This document shows, piece by piece, positions 36,353 through 50,593 of a DNA stretch of 64,000 nt; the first letter of the stretch is position 1, and the number at the start of each line of letters is the position of its first letter. The stretch lies in the NCBI RefSeq assembly GCF_022539665.2, contig NC_081333.1, positions 3,534,001 to 3,598,000 on the forward strand. Reading direction: 5' to 3'. The notes beneath the pieces are model-generated. The model was not told the DNA's origin, did not search any database, and saw only the letters and a list, made by a program, of their open reading frames with translations. The translations under genes and the position numbers were made by a program. The DNA comes from Daphnia carinata. Taxonomy: Eukaryota > Arthropoda > Branchiopoda > Diplostraca > Daphniidae.

Positions 36353-39016
36353 ATGACTTGCATCAATTTGGCAACACTCGTTTGCCTTTTCGTCTGTCTC
36401 ATCCAATTAGCAGACAGCAATCCGTACAACAATCAACGGTATTCCGGCCATGCGTTCTCGTCCAGATCGGGTCCTCATGGAAACGGGATCGCATACAGTG
36501 GATCTAGTTATCACTCACTTGGCATCCAGGCAACAGCTCAACAACAACCTCAACAAGGTAAATTCAATCTTTCTTCTTTTATCTCTGAAATTACATTATT
36601 TTTCATCTGGCCGACAATGAAAGGTCGTGCTAATAACGAACAGTACTGGTGGCAAGGATCTCAGTCACCCTTTAGCGAAAGTGCAGCACAAAACAGAGGT
36701 GTTTCTTCGGGAGCTCGAGCTATTGATACATCACGAGCTCACGCCCGTCCCTTAGTTCCTGGTTGTGGTGGAGGAAAGTGTTTTGGAGCTGCTGCCCACT
36801 CCGTAGCAGCATCTAGCTATAGCAACAGTAATGGACAGCAAAACCTCGTCAGCCAGCAGTATCTCCCTCCACCTGCTGTGTCATCCTCTCATTCTGCACA
36901 GGCTTCTCATCAGTCCCAGAATTTGTAAGTTTTATTTTTGAGGTTACCATCATGCATGACGAATCTTGCTTAACGATCCGGCAATGGTTTTGTTCAGTGG
37001 TGGGGCCGCATCTCAAGGTCAGCCTTCTAACGTTTCGCCCTTCCCCGGATGTGCGGCTGCAATGAAATGCGTCACCGAAGAATTTTGCAGTGTTGACGGT
37101 GTTATGGTTAACACACCCGTAAGGCTATCCCCTTACGAAAAGGAACACCTCAGGGTCCCATTGATGGTAATATTCATGATTTTTGCTGCATTTCATTGAT
37201 TGTTAATCTGATTTGTTTTGTTTCTTTCTAAAGGAGTGTATGAACCCCGAGACCAACCAGGAAGGTTTCTGTTGCCGCGACCCATTGTACGAGGATCCCT
37301 GGCCCGCTGATATGCCCATGCCCGGTATGAACAAGTTGCCGACCCAACCAGGTGGTGGTGCATTAAATCGACCTGTTGTCTCGGCATCCGTTGCTGCTGT
37401 GTCATCCAATAACGGCATTCAATCAGTTTCGTCCTTTAACCACGGCCAGTCAAATGGCATTCGACCCACCGTTACAGCCACAGCTGCAGTTTCTACAGGT
37501 AGCAATGGAAGACCAGTGTCAAGTGTAGGTGCTGCTGTTTCTTCATTCAATCAAGCTTCACCCGCTCAGCATGGACAGGCATCTCAACATTACGGCCCTC
37601 CTTCAGGGACCCCATCACAACGACCTTTTAACCAGCAACCCACTGGCCAAGCTCAACGACCTGCCACTGCATACCAACCGCCCACACCGACTTACCAGGC
37701 TTCTCAGAGCCAGCAGCAAACAAAGTAAATTTCACAGAGAGCTATTCAGTGTCATGTTGATGGATGATGCTAATTTTTATGGTTCGCCATTAAAGTACTC
37801 TCCAAGGTCCACCGGCCCCTCCTTTTGCTGGATGCGCAGCTGCTATGAAATGCGTGACCGAGGAATACTGCAGTGTCGATGGTGTTATGGTCAACACACC
37901 TGTGAGGTTATCTCCCTACGAAAAGGAATATCTACGCGTTCCGCTAATGGTACGTTTCTGAAGTCCAATGTCTAATATTCAGAATTTTTTTATTTTTAAC
38001 TAACAAAAATCTTGAAATGTGGTTTTCATCAAAGGAATGTACGAATCCAGAAACTAATCAAGTGGGATTCTGCTGTCGGGATCCGTTGTACGAAGATCCT
38101 TGGCCCGCTGGTATGCCCATGCCAGGTATGAACAAGGCACCCACTCAGCCAGGTGGTGCTTCATTAAATCGACCTGTAGTCGCTGCATCTGTTGCTGCCG
38201 TCTCATCCAATAATGGCAGACCTTCAGTTTCGTCCTTTAACAACGGCCAGTCAAATGTCAACCGACCAACCGTCACAGCCACAGCTGTTGTGTCATCCAG
38301 TAGCAATGGAAGGCCCGTAGTAGCTCAAGGTGCTGCGGTTTCATTCAATCAACAAGGACAGCAGACCAACCAATATTTTATTCCCACTTCGCCGGGCCCT
38401 ACACCAAGACCCGTCAGCCCCCAAGTGGCTGCTGCATCCTATCAACCACCATCGCAGTCCTATTTGCCACCCCCTGCCCAGAAACCCGCCACGCCCCCAC
38501 ACACGGCTTCTGGTTTCAAACCTGCCCGACCTGCATATCAACAGCCAGCACCTTCTTCACACCGACCTACATACCAAGCTTCTCAGAGTCAGACAAAGTA
38601 AAAAGACAATATTCATTTTCTACTAATCAATCACTTATGTATTTATCGCCTGGGTAATATCTAATGGTTGCATACTAACAATTTGTGATGGCAGTACTGC
38701 TTCTACCCTCCAAGGCCCACCTGGTAGTTCCTTTCCTGGATGCGCTGCTGCAATGAAATGCGTGGCTGAAGATTTATGCAGTGTCGATGGTGTTATGGTT
38801 AACACACCAGTAAGGTTGTCTCCGTACGAGAAAGAATACCTCCGTGTTCCATTGATGGTAAAATTTTTTTCATCAGCTTTAACCACATAAAAATTAATTG
38901 ATTCGAATTTTTTTTTTAATTAGGCTTGCCTGAATAAAGACACGAACCAAGAAGGATTTTGCTGCAGAGATCCATTGTACAATGACCCATGGCCAGCTGG
39001 TATGCCCATGCCGTAA
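36353..39016 (+). CDS. Secreted protein with three tandem clip-like cysteine modules
   Basis: Eight exons: 36353-36557, 36624-36924, 36998-37166, 37234-37724, 37796-37949, 38035-38597, 38695-38857, 38924-39016; about 712 aa. Residues 1-22 are a signal peptide. A Gln/Ser/Gly-rich region follows, with an extra GCGGGKC. Three modules start at C187, C402 and C644, each with the pattern C-x5-C-x5-C-x27-C-x10-CC and the shared text CSVDGVMVNTPVRLSPYEKE and FCCRDPLY. The six-Cys spacing resembles the clip domain of arthropod serine proteases and of masquerade-type homologues, but no protease domain follows. Pro/Gln/Ser-rich linkers separate the modules. Each module is one exon pair with junction phases 2 and 0, so the gene grew by exon-pair duplication. 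The third module ends at PWPAGMPMP with a stop where the others continue into a linker. Likely extracellular (cuticle, haemolymph or immune). Function is unknown. Confidence 0.82.
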
Positions 39017-42000
39017 AAATAACATTGTCGCGAATTTGAAATCGGACCAAGCAACGAGTGGTAACACCTAGCCCAACGAAGCCAATTTTTGACTAACCAT
39101 TTTCTAACGCGTTCAATTACCGTAGTGCTTCTGTCACGTGACGAATTATACACGATTGGTTTTCTTCCAACATTTTGTTGTGCTGTTATAATCTTAGTTG
39201 AGTTTTTATTGCTAAGGATAATAGTTTCCCTCAATCATTTGGTTGAAGGCTTTTTGAGTTCCATCTCAAAGCGTTCTTTGACTGTTGGTCGTGTTAGCAG
39301 CTTATCCGTATTGGGAATCAAATTTCATAGCCTGTAACAAAGGAAAGTTGATCAAAGAATAATGCTGAGGATTACTGGAAAAAGCATTATGGCGTAATGC
39401 CTAAGAAAACTTCTCGTAGCATCAGGATGCCACTAAAGTGCCGAAATGGACGACGCCATCAAACGAAAAGGGATATTTGATTTTTGAATTAGTTTTTAGG
39501 TTTTTTTTATTACCATAAGTAATTTGGGCTCGAATGAAGTAAGTATTTTAAAACATGACCGCTAGGTAACAGCACCTTACTGTCACAGACTTCAATTTTT
39601 TTATGTGTAAAGAAATAATTCACCCGTGGACGTTGCTAATTACATATTTTTAAATTGCTTCATTAATTGCGGTATTGCGGCAACATTCTTGACGCAAATT
39701 TTCTTATTCAGTCACGCTTTTGCATCCGTTGCATAGTGAGCTTTTCGATTACCGATACTTAATAGTTGTTAGCCAATCAACGTTAAAATCGGTCAATGGC
39801 AGTCATTTGTTTTCTGATTTGGCAATGTAGTCGTGAATTTTCAAAGGGGTTAGGGAAGAGAAGAAGGGTTAAAGTAACCAAAATCGTTCTCATTATTTCC
39901 CAACGAACCTACGTAACGATTACGAACATCATTGCATGCTGTCTTCGTTTCTTTATCCTTCCTCATCGTCGCCATCGAACGGTAATTAACTTTTAATTTA
40001 GTCTGTGTAATAATTGTTTACTTCTCGAATCATTGAAAAGTTTTCAATCACGTGGTTTTATGCTTTATTTCTGTGAATGGCCCGATCGCTTTTCTCAACT
40101 CTTGTTATTTGTTAGTCCTTCCAGAGACACGCTTAAAACGCAGCAGTACTATATTCCGAATTCCACATGTATTAATTAGCTTTTCCAGTAAGAAATGGTT
40201 CCACCACTGAGTTATAACAAAGGAGCAGCTTGATAGTGAACAGAACGAGTTTCTTTGAAATGCTTCACATGTGGTATCCCATAGAAACTGAAAAGCTATG
40301 CAGGAGATTTGCTAATTAGGATCTTTGGCTATACAATTTTTCAAATATTTGAAGAAACTTGTTCTGCTCTCGTTGCTGCACAACTTCTCTCTCAGATATT
40401 TGTTGGGAAGGAATTGTGTACTGATGACCAAATGCTCTTTGGCCATTTTCACATTCGAATAGACTTGTTTCTCCGAATCATAAGATCATGTGTTAGGCAC
40501 GCCATGCTTGCTTTCAAGTCGAATTGCAGGCAAACCATCTCGTTAGTAGAAGCAGCGAATCATTCATTCACAAAACTAGTTTGATGTCTAGTTCAATAGA
40601 TGCGTATGTTCCACTGATTTCGATCGCCATTTAATCCGTTTACAACCTTACTTGCATGTTGTACTTGGCGTCAGCCAGGAAGTTTGCGTCATAACCAAAG
40701 GACATCAAGTTCTTTTTGCCACTTGTTGACAGCCCATCACAACTGCAAGTAAAGCCACCAGTATTTTTCTTTTCTAGATCAAAGACTGAGGTTGTTCAGT
40801 CTGAGCTTCAAGAACTCTTTGATCAACACATAGCCAAATGTAGTTGATCCTTTGAACAACAAGCAATGGTAGCTATAAAAGGTTTCCACTTCTAGCGTTT
40901 GACTAATATTCTACACGCTATTTATAGTTGCAATCTGGTTGAAACTAAACATGGCACAGATACCTTCTGCAAATTTTTTTGGTAAGAAACAAATTCAATT
41001 ATAAATGCCCCGTGTTTAAACGTGTGCTTCTTGGAAAAACCAATACTGAGTGGGAAATATTCCGCAGGCAGGATCAGCGTAATGATCGTTTTCTCTCCGG
41101 AAACGATACGATCGATCTGCTGCGGAATTCTAGGCGATAATGATCTCACCTTCGGGGCCACTGTGAACGCTGGCTGTGTATACTATCTGATTAGCCATCT
41201 GCAACTTACCGTTTCGTCTTCAGGGTAACTATGAAAAACATTCCGAATGTTTACCAGCCTTGTGCGAAATGTAATTTCACTCATAGGTTTGTTGTATCTA
41301 ACCGCCATTAACTTCGTTCAGGTAGACCCTAGTGAACCTTTGGGAAAAACCAACAAAAACACTATGGATTTTACTCTTACGTTCAAAGTAAGCCGCCTGT
41401 TCTCTTTGTCTCCGGAGAATTAATAGGTCGTTACCAGTTCGTAATTATGTTGTGAAGTCTACTTTTATTTTTGTTGTGAATAGGAATCTTGCGACACGAT
41501 TTCCCACTGGTCTAATTTATCGAACCAAACCGTCCAGGTCCCGGAATTGTCGCAAAGGGGATACTCGCAAAAAAGTCATAACTCCATGGCCATTTTACCT
41601 TTGTCTAAGTGCAATCAGTATGTTAAATCAATATAAAATTTCGTTCGCTTTAAAATCTAACTTAAATTATTAAAATCTTTGTTTTATTGCAGCCGATGGG
41701 AGAAAATGGACCAAATATCCTTTGTATGCGGTCGGCCCACGACCCACGACAACCAGCTAATTTATTTCCTATGTCTGTTCACGATCAACTGAAATCAAGG
41801 TTCGAAATGGAACTTTAAAAAATCATTTTATTATTAGGATTTAACTTTATTTTGACAAAATTGTAGGGGAAGGACAGCCAAATCCGTTGGATTCCTAGGT
41901 CCACGTGTACGACCTTAACTCTCCAGGAGTTGTCATATGACACTAGGGTTCCATTCTGTTGACTGGTGTCATTCGACCTAAGTCATCGCTCATGGGTTGG

Positions 42001-42995
42001 CATCTATTACCTCTATGCTATCTAATTACACTTTATATTTCTGCGATACTTGTAATGCAGGCAACTTCCCGAACCTTTTTGATGAAATGGAATCTATCCC
42101 CTATTGTCGGTGCACTTTCTTTTCAAGAAAAATTGACAACGGAATGGTCTTAACGATTTAATTGTCTTTTTTGTTCAGGTGTTTTTCTTGAGAAGTCATT
42201 CGTGTTGGTGTAGAATTACGGCGCTCTGAAAACATGACACGGGATTACGTTACCAATCAAGCTAATTGCTTTGCGAAGCTGCCGACTGAACTGTCGCACA
42301 CTCCAAGGCGCGCATCGCTCAGCCGGATGTGTATACAAATGACTACGAAATAAGGTAAGTCGACGCACAAGTCAAAAAAACAAACATCTGCCTCAAATAA
42401 GGCTCTACAACTTCTAGAGCTACAACTACTGGTTTCTTTACGGTTCTACATACAATTCATAATCTTGATGAGGTTGTTATTTACCCCAGATTAAGAAAGA
42501 AGTCCCACTCATGATGAATGACACCCCAAGACGGAAGAAGCTTGCTGCGCAGAAGAGTCATACGATCTGCTATTATTCATCGCCTTCCTAGGCTCCCCAG
42601 CTGTGAGAGCTAAATACTCGTGCCAAGAAATGGATTTGTCTTGTTTTTTGGCGAATAGCAATTGAAATGCTACTAGATGGCTCTGTTCTTCAGGTCCCAC
42701 TGTACGCGTTCCGAATCAAACGGGCTCCGCATTTGGAGATAGACTGGTGAATCGGCTGCAAACCACGTCAGTTGCAAACGTGCCACCATCACGGTCAGTT
42801 ACGTTGCACCTTATTCAGCAGTTTGAGTTGTTTTCAAACATCGTCCGTGTCTGGCATCTTCGATTGAAACTCTGGCATTTCTGCAGCTCATTGCTGGCTC
42901 TTCTTTGGTGTGGTGCGGTACTGGATGGCATCTCGTGGACTAGGTGCATCCGCCACCATTAACACTTCTTCCATCATTTACCCATGTGTTTCACC
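39017..42995. other. Intergenic region, possibly with gene remnants
   Basis: No gene can be supported. Around 41330-41920 several GT/AG-bounded open stretches occur on the plus strand (for example 41481-41624, encoding ESCDTISHWSNLSNQTVQVP at its start), but more than one frame is open in each, so they are not convincing. Frames at 40922-41161 (-) and 41022-41228 (+) overlap each other. The last about 200 bp before 42996 are presumably 5' UTR and promoter of the Ig gene. Confidence 0.35.
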
Positions 42996-45900
42996 ATGTC
43001 TTCGGCCATCTCACTCATTATCTTCTTCCTGACCATTACAGGTAAAGAAAAGAAATATTTTTAGCTCAATCTTTCTTTTTAAGAAATGTCCCTTTCTGTT
43101 ACGTCTCCATTGATGATCGGTAATGGCCAACAAAGTGGTGGGCGCGTCTTGAGAAGTTCCTTCCTTAAGTTCCTTTTTTTTTTCCCCATCTCTTTGGGAC
43201 TAGCGCCATTTTCAGTCCTGTCCCGATTCGCGCAAATCGTTCGTAACGTTAAGCCTAAAACGATAGTATCTTGGCGAGATTGACGAGTAGAAATATGGTT
43301 TTTCTTTCAAGTTTTTTCCTATCGTTTTGAAATAAGCGAAAGAAAAAATTGATTTTTTGTAATAGCTTTTTGATGTTATTTCATTATCAATGTACTTCCG
43401 CTACGCTTTTAGCCATCTCCCTTTTCTTTTTCGCAGGATTTCTTCTTAATTGTCTTTATTTCAAAGGCGATAAAGAAAAAGTAACAAGGTCGTATAAAAG
43501 AGCTCCTCTTCCGCCAGAAACCCCGCTTGAACTTTTGATCGCTTCACTCTTCGTCCTTTTTCATCATCATTTTCAAGATTTTTTCCTTCTCTTACCCCTA
43601 TATTTTTTCCCCTTCAAAATCAATTGATTCATCTGAAGAACCGGATCGTTTTTCAGGTTCGTTACGGTAGTACTTAAAGATTTTAAAAGAATTGCGATAG
43701 ACCCGTTTAAAATGTCCGTAGTGGTTTATTAGCGAAAAATCTTTGTAAAAAAAAAAAAACAATTATTTATTATGATTAGCCGAGGCGACTCCTGGCCTGG
43801 TACCAACTGGCGGATAAGAAAAAAAAAAAGCATTTTCACCATACCCATCGATTAATCGATAATTCCTCCCGCCCGGCTTTAATATTGCTACCTTTAACGG
43901 TTGGGGGGGGGAGGAAAACTGTTACATTCCCTTTCTTGTCCAGTTGATCCTGTTGGAACAACTTGCGTTTTTTATTCCTCAATGTTACACGCACGTCCCT
44001 CTGCGGGCGTGTGTCGTCGGCATAAATATCTCCAAACCTCTCGCGTCTGAACTCACGATCCGGCCTTTCTTTTTTGATCACGTTTTAAAAAATCTGAATA
44101 GTCCGGAACTGTCGCTCGTCCCATTCGATACTATGGCAACCCAACACGCGATCTTTGTCCGACGATATTCTAATGTCAAGTAAACCCGCACACGTTTAAA
44201 TTCCCCCCTATATAGTAAAAGGACCAAAAAAAAAAAAAAAATCAAATACCCTGGTGCCATATTATTATTTTTTTTAAGCAGTCCTTCCGGTTTTCTACTG
44301 TTGGATCATCACAAGAAGAAAGAAAAAAATCGTTTGGCACACGATGCGATGGGTGATGTTTCTAACTTCCTGATGTCGCTCCAATGTCACGCGAATGGCG
44401 GTAGGAAAGGGGGGGGGAGGGAAGCTGGGGACGAAACAAATCGCCAACGTCTTGATGGATGATGGCGTCGGTCTCTTGCTGTCGTGCACCAGCCGCAAGA
44501 GTTTTCTGCTAGCGCTTGTCGCGCTGTAGATGGGGATAATTAACTACCACTGGCTATACGATCCGTCAGGGGGGGATGTGCCGATTAATGAAGGGTAGTG
44601 TGTTTCTCTCTCCCCGTCTTTAGGCGGCTTCCCCTCCACCCCACCGTTCATCCCTTTTCTATTGTGCAACTACATCGATATGTACGCAGAGCTAAGAGAG
44701 CGAGTGTATAGAGACAGCTTCAGAAACATAGTTTTTATAGCGTGTGTTTCTCTGTGCTTTTGAAGTCACGTGATTCTCATTAAAGAGCTTTGCATCTCGC
44801 GGTGCCCTGGTTTTGGGTGCTATCAACTGCAGGCCACCATACATCCAACAGGGGTCTTGGTGTACCAGTTAAATTGTACCTATCGATTCACTTCAACCCC
44901 GGCTTGTTTATTTCTTTTTGAGAGTGGCGCCGGCCGATGTTGCAAACCGCTTAGTCGAAAGCAAGTAGATTAATCGAGGCATGAAGATCAAACGCATCGT
45001 TTGATGGTTGCTTAGATTTATCTTGCAGTTAGGGGCGGGATGTTGTCCGGTCGCCTCCACTGACCTTTCTTCCCCCGATCAAAAGGGAGGGGGGGGGGGC
45101 AGGTGATTTTTCAATCTTTTGGCAGCAGGGGTGGGGATGGAGGAGGAGATATGTTTTGATCAAAAAAGATGATGGGCGATTGCACATGCTAGAGTTCGTT
45201 CAATTACGTACACGGACACAAATACAACAATATTGGGACAGGACAATAAGTCTACCTCGGTAACCGCTGCCGTGTTCTCGTTTTTGTGTGTGTGCACGCG
45301 TGCGACGGTTCGGGGAGGGCCCGCAGCGACGATGAAGAAAGTCTGGAACAACAGTGGATAGAAAGAAAAAGCAAAGCTCAATAAAAACTTGGTGGGTTCC
45401 GCCTCGAACTCGCCGTTCGTGACGGGATTGATCAATATCTGAAGGTAGCAACACGGTGAATATCATTATTTTGTGCAACTTACAGCGTAGACAGACAACA
45501 GGGCATGCAAGCAAGAAAAAGAAATCCTTTAGAAAATCAGCGCAAAATTCCAGTACTTATCCTGGAAAGTTGGGGTTTTCGTTGCGTCGTGCGGATTTGC
45601 CTGATTTTCTATTCTTAACGATAACAAAACTTGCATTTTTTTTTTTCTTTTTTTGTTTGTTTGTTGGCTTACAAAAATTGTATTGGTGATTTCTTTTATG
45701 TGTGTTAATATTTAGGTAGTGTTCCAGTAATTTCTGGGAGCGTGAGCAGCGTGACAGATTCGGGACCAATGCTGCAGATTGTTGAAATGCGTGTACCGGC
45801 CGTGGTGGAAGACGGTTCGGCAACGTCTGTCGTCCTCGACTGCGATTACGTTTTGCGTTCGGCCGATAAGAAATCGGAACTGGTCGTCCAGTGGTATTTC

Positions 45901-48878
45901 CAGAACGGCTCCAGCCCCGTCTACCAGTGGATACCGGGCAAACGGCCGCAGGATCTCGGCGTCCTCAAAGGCCGTCTCAATCTCGAGTACCGCGCTTCTA
46001 ACGATCCCTACAAGCGGCACAGGGCCCTGGAGATCCTCAAACCAACCTACGAGCTCAGCGGCGTCTACCGATGCAAAGTGGCCACGGTCGAAGAAGAAGC
46101 CGTTGCGGCCAGGACGATGATCGTTTACAGTAAGTTTTCTTTTCTTTAATTTTATTTTTTTTTATTTTTTGACATTTTACAGTTGAAATTGATTTGACAT
46201 TGCTGAGGGGGGAGGGGGGGTAGTTTACATTGAATAATCGTCATCACAGTGTAGCATAAAATGATGAAGGTAAATGTCGTGTAGGAAACATCCCTCTCTG
46301 CATCATCCATCTGGTACTATGTAAGCTTACTAACTACTTTTTATACCCTGTAGCCTTGTGAGGCAAAAAAATAAAAGGAGGGAGAGGCGGCATGATGAGG
46401 AAGACGCAACGGTCTCTCCGGAGCTATACAGATAAGAGATGTAGAGCGTAGCAGCTGTTGGCTTTCCCTTTGACGCCAAATGGTTCGAAAGCTGAGAGAG
46501 ATGGGTACCGTGAGGAGGGAGGGGTCCGTTTCCGGATGAAAAATATTGGCTCACTTCCCACATCTACATAGTGTCGCCCATCTCCGCTCTTTTGGCTATA
46601 AAAAGAGAGGAAAATTCAAGTAGATATTGAAGAAGCCTACTATGAAAGATGAATCCAAGTTTGGCTTTAAAGATTTAGATGTGTATTATATAGGACGTGT
46701 AGCCTTGTAGGTTGTTGGCGAAAGAAAATAAGAACGGGAGGGGGATGATTCAATGACTTTTCCGGCTATGGTGGACCGTTCATCATTTGTCGTCTTTATG
46801 AACATCTTGTTATTTTTTTTTTTTTTTTTTTTCTTGCTCCTCCTCCCCTGCGTGAGTTTCAATCTCGTTTGTCTTCTTTTCTTATGGGAAAAGGGGTGCA
46901 AAAAAAAAAAAAAACAACAAAAAACAACATAATTTGGCTTAGAGCCTTCAAATTGAAATGCATCAAGTTATGGCGTGAGTCTATATATGCGAACATCAGG
47001 ATGACAAAGTGGTTGTTGGAATGAAAATCATGTGAATGATAGAGGGACTTTATGGAAGATGAAAAAAAGAAGGGGACATGCGCCTGGCAAGGGCAGATGT
47101 GTCGTCCATCTTTTACTGCTTATGTTGTAGAGGTGGAATCTAAAACCATTAGCTTGTTGATGTAGGGCAGATTAAATGATGTACACGTCTCGTCCTCGTA
47201 GTAAAATGTGAACAACTTAATTAATCACCAACTTGATTAATTTTTATTTATCTGTGCGTTTCAGCTCCTGCTCGCAATTTGGAAATATGGCATCAGAAAA
47301 TGTCGTTTGACGCTGTCAACGTGACGTGCAGAGTCGAAGGTATTTCGCCCAGGCCTCGGCTTCAGCTCTATCGCGGTGATCGTCCTGGGTATGTAAAAAT
47401 TTTCTCACTATAATAATTGGGATTTGATTTGTTCTCTCTCCAACAAAAAAAAACATTGCACTTTTTTTTTCCCCCCTATAAGATATGGATGAATCGATCT
47501 TTTGGGCGTGGACGGATCATATGGGAAAGAGAGAAGAAAAAAAAAACGGGGTGTGCAGTTTGTGGGTTTGGTTTTTTTTTTTTGGGGGGGGGGGAGGGGG
47601 GTGATAGATCGTCCATCACTCGATCGTTCGTTGGCCGTCGTTCTATCTGCGGCACCCTGGCGATGATGGGCCATTCTCCGATTCATCTTACTTAACTCTT
47701 TGACTGTCTTGGGGGTGTGCGTGCGCTCTAAGGTTCATTTCGCTTTTACCGTCGCCATCAAAAAAAAAAAAAAAAATCTTTTTTTTTTTTTTTCTATTAA
47801 GGGTCCCGGAGCTTCTTTTCTCTTTTCCAATTTTTTAAATAAAAATATTTTATTTTTATTTTTTTTAAATGATTAATCGACCTCTCTTGTATTTCTAACG
47901 CGTCCAAGGATTAGGGCCTTTTTGTCATTACCGGCGGCGGTGGTGTTATCGTGCGCTGAGAAAGACAATTTTGCCCACCTGGAATATTAGAAATACGGGA
48001 ATAAAAGGACCTTTTTATACGGGTGGGGGTGTAGGTAATACTTTTTCGCTGTCTGGCTGATGGGATCACATCGATATTTTTAGAGGGCTGATGGATTTTC
48101 GGCCAAATGTGGGCCCGCCGGGCATATAGCAGCGGTCGCGGTGACCCAGGTGACGGAATCCCATCTCCGTTCTTTTTTTTTTTTCTTTTTCTTTTTTTTT
48201 TATACAGCGGTGAGCGCCGTTGTACGTGTGTGAGCAATAAATTCGTTGCGAGACAGTTTGGATGTGTAGGACGCGTCCTATATGGCCAACGCCTAATCTG
48301 TAAGGATACAGAATTGGTAGCTCTTGAGCCCGAAGTGGTTCGGAAAGCCCCAAGTCATCGACAAGGAGTTAGTAACCGTTGGGAGTAGTACGCAATTAAT
48401 TTTAACGGCAAAGCCTGAAAGAAAAAAAAAACAAAACAAAAGTTGGGGAAAATATTGGACACGTGATGCGTTTGGGTTCGGTTGACATTTTTTTTTTTTT
48501 TTTTTTTTTTCAAGATTTAAACATGTTCTTGGATGCAAAGAGAAAATCATTTGTTCATGTATCGATTTTAGAGTGGAGATGGAAGGGATGCCAGCCGAAG
48601 TGGTGAATCGACGAGGGCTCTACGACGTGACACTCTATCGGGTCGTACACGACCGTTCTCTCCGCCAAGAGACCATCTTCGAGTGCGTGTTGTCCATTCC
48701 AGCCACGCAGTATCAAATCGCCCGCCGACTCATCTACTACCCAGGTCATTTATATTTTTGCTTTTACCCTTCTTATTTATTTACTTGTCCTTTTTGCTAT
48801 CGACATTCTCTCTCTTGGAAGGGAATAATAATAAGGTAGGCCTGTTGTAAACGTTGATCGATTCCATCGGCTTCCCAT

Positions 48879-48912
<34 letters not shown>

Positions 48913-50547
48913 GCCGGATTGGGAAACTAAAATCCATACTTTCTGAAAGAGAAATTGTGAAAGGCTTTACGGAATCTCTCAATGTTGTACATTCGATGCT
49001 AAAGTCTAATTTTCCGTTATCGGTTTGGTGGGATGGGAAAAAAAAGGGGGGGGGCGCGCATGAAACTAGGAGGTTATTTGAAAAAAATCGAATATTTCCC
49101 GCCATGTTAAACGAATCAGCCTCAGGGCAAGGACTTTATTGAATCCTTTCGCTATTTTCGCATTTTACGTGGCTCTTGTCGTTCGTTCATAAAGAGCAAA
49201 TGAAAAAAACGCGGTTGGTGCGTGGCGAAAGTTAGAAAGTCATTCAAAGTTTTGAAAATTGAACTCCAATTTGAATCGAAATCTTTGGCGAGAGTTTCTA
49301 CCTCCCTTTTCCTTCCATTGAAAATGTTTAAAATTGGATCGATATTGTAAACCGCCCGACGTTTAATGACGAAAAGTTGGGCCCGGGTGGTGCACAAAGG
49401 GGCGGGGATGCGGTTTGAAACTGAAAACAAAAGTTTCGACTTTCGTGTCATTGTTTTCGAACAGAAAAGAAGCACTGCCCCGATCGATATGTAGCAGTAA
49501 AGCAATCACGTCCTTAATTCAATCGTCTTGACTGAAAATGATGTCGATTTTTACGACAATTTTCAAATCGCTATTCGTGCAACTTGTATGTTTAAATTCG
49601 TGGAAAAATGAGGAGGAAATGGGCGTTGTGGGAGGTAAAGGAAGGCGACGTCCTCGATCGCTGGGGCCTCTTTTCTTATATATATATATATATATATATA
49701 AAAAAAAACGAGATCCGTTGAATGCTGCGCTTCCATCGACCTCTGTTGGTTTTTCCTTTCGTAAAGAGGACCCATTCAAAAGCTGTATCACTTACCGTGG
49801 ATACCGGACCGTGAAGCATACTACCCTCCTTTTGATCATTAATTCAACCCAAAAAAAAAAAAAAGAATGTTCTATTTTATTAATTTTTTTCGTTTCTATT
49901 TTATGAAATCATAAAAGACAAATTTGTAGAGATATACCTAAGAACGTTAAAATATCGCTGCGATTTATTTTCGCATCATTTTCTAAACGTTTAGAAAATG
50001 TCAACCTTCACTGCTGTGTTTCTATCGTCTCTCATTTGAATGACAAATTGGAATTATTCACATCACGGCGCTTTAGCTTCTAGTGCTTTTTTTTTTTCTT
50101 TTTCTTTTCGTGTCTTAATTGTTTGATTTATTCACTTTGGTTATTTCTGAAGTGTTCCATTATTTCGAAAATGTGATTTACAATTTATTAAAACTTTTTT
50201 TTTTCTTCTTTTTTCAATTTGTACAGGTCCAGCGCCCATCCGGAGCAGCAGCAGCAGCAGCAGCAGTATGAGTTCAGGTTAGGTCACTTTCATTGTTGCG
50301 TCTTTTTTTTTTTTTTTTTGTGTGTGTGTGTGTGTGTGTCTTTGCTGGCGTTGATTACTCGTTGTGTTTGGCAAACTCCAACTTTATTTCGAAGCCGTTG
50401 TAGGCAAGTCCCAAAGTCTATACGTTTCTATTGGACGTTTCGTGCGGGAATTGACCCTTTTGTTGAAGTGCAAAGTTATGCGCCGACCAAGGACTTTGGG
50501 TCGGTTTCATTTCGACACATAATTTTTTTTTATTATTTTCTCTCCCC

Positions 50548-50593
<46 letters not shown>

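Noticed and set aside
40922-41228. Overlapping opposite-strand frames, the plus one faintly arrestin-like
   Set aside because: The similarity is only impressionistic and no flanking exons continue the fold.
41330-41920. Chain of GT/AG-bounded open stretches suggesting a gene
   Set aside because: Two or three frames are open in each stretch and phases can be joined in several ways, so openness carries little weight.
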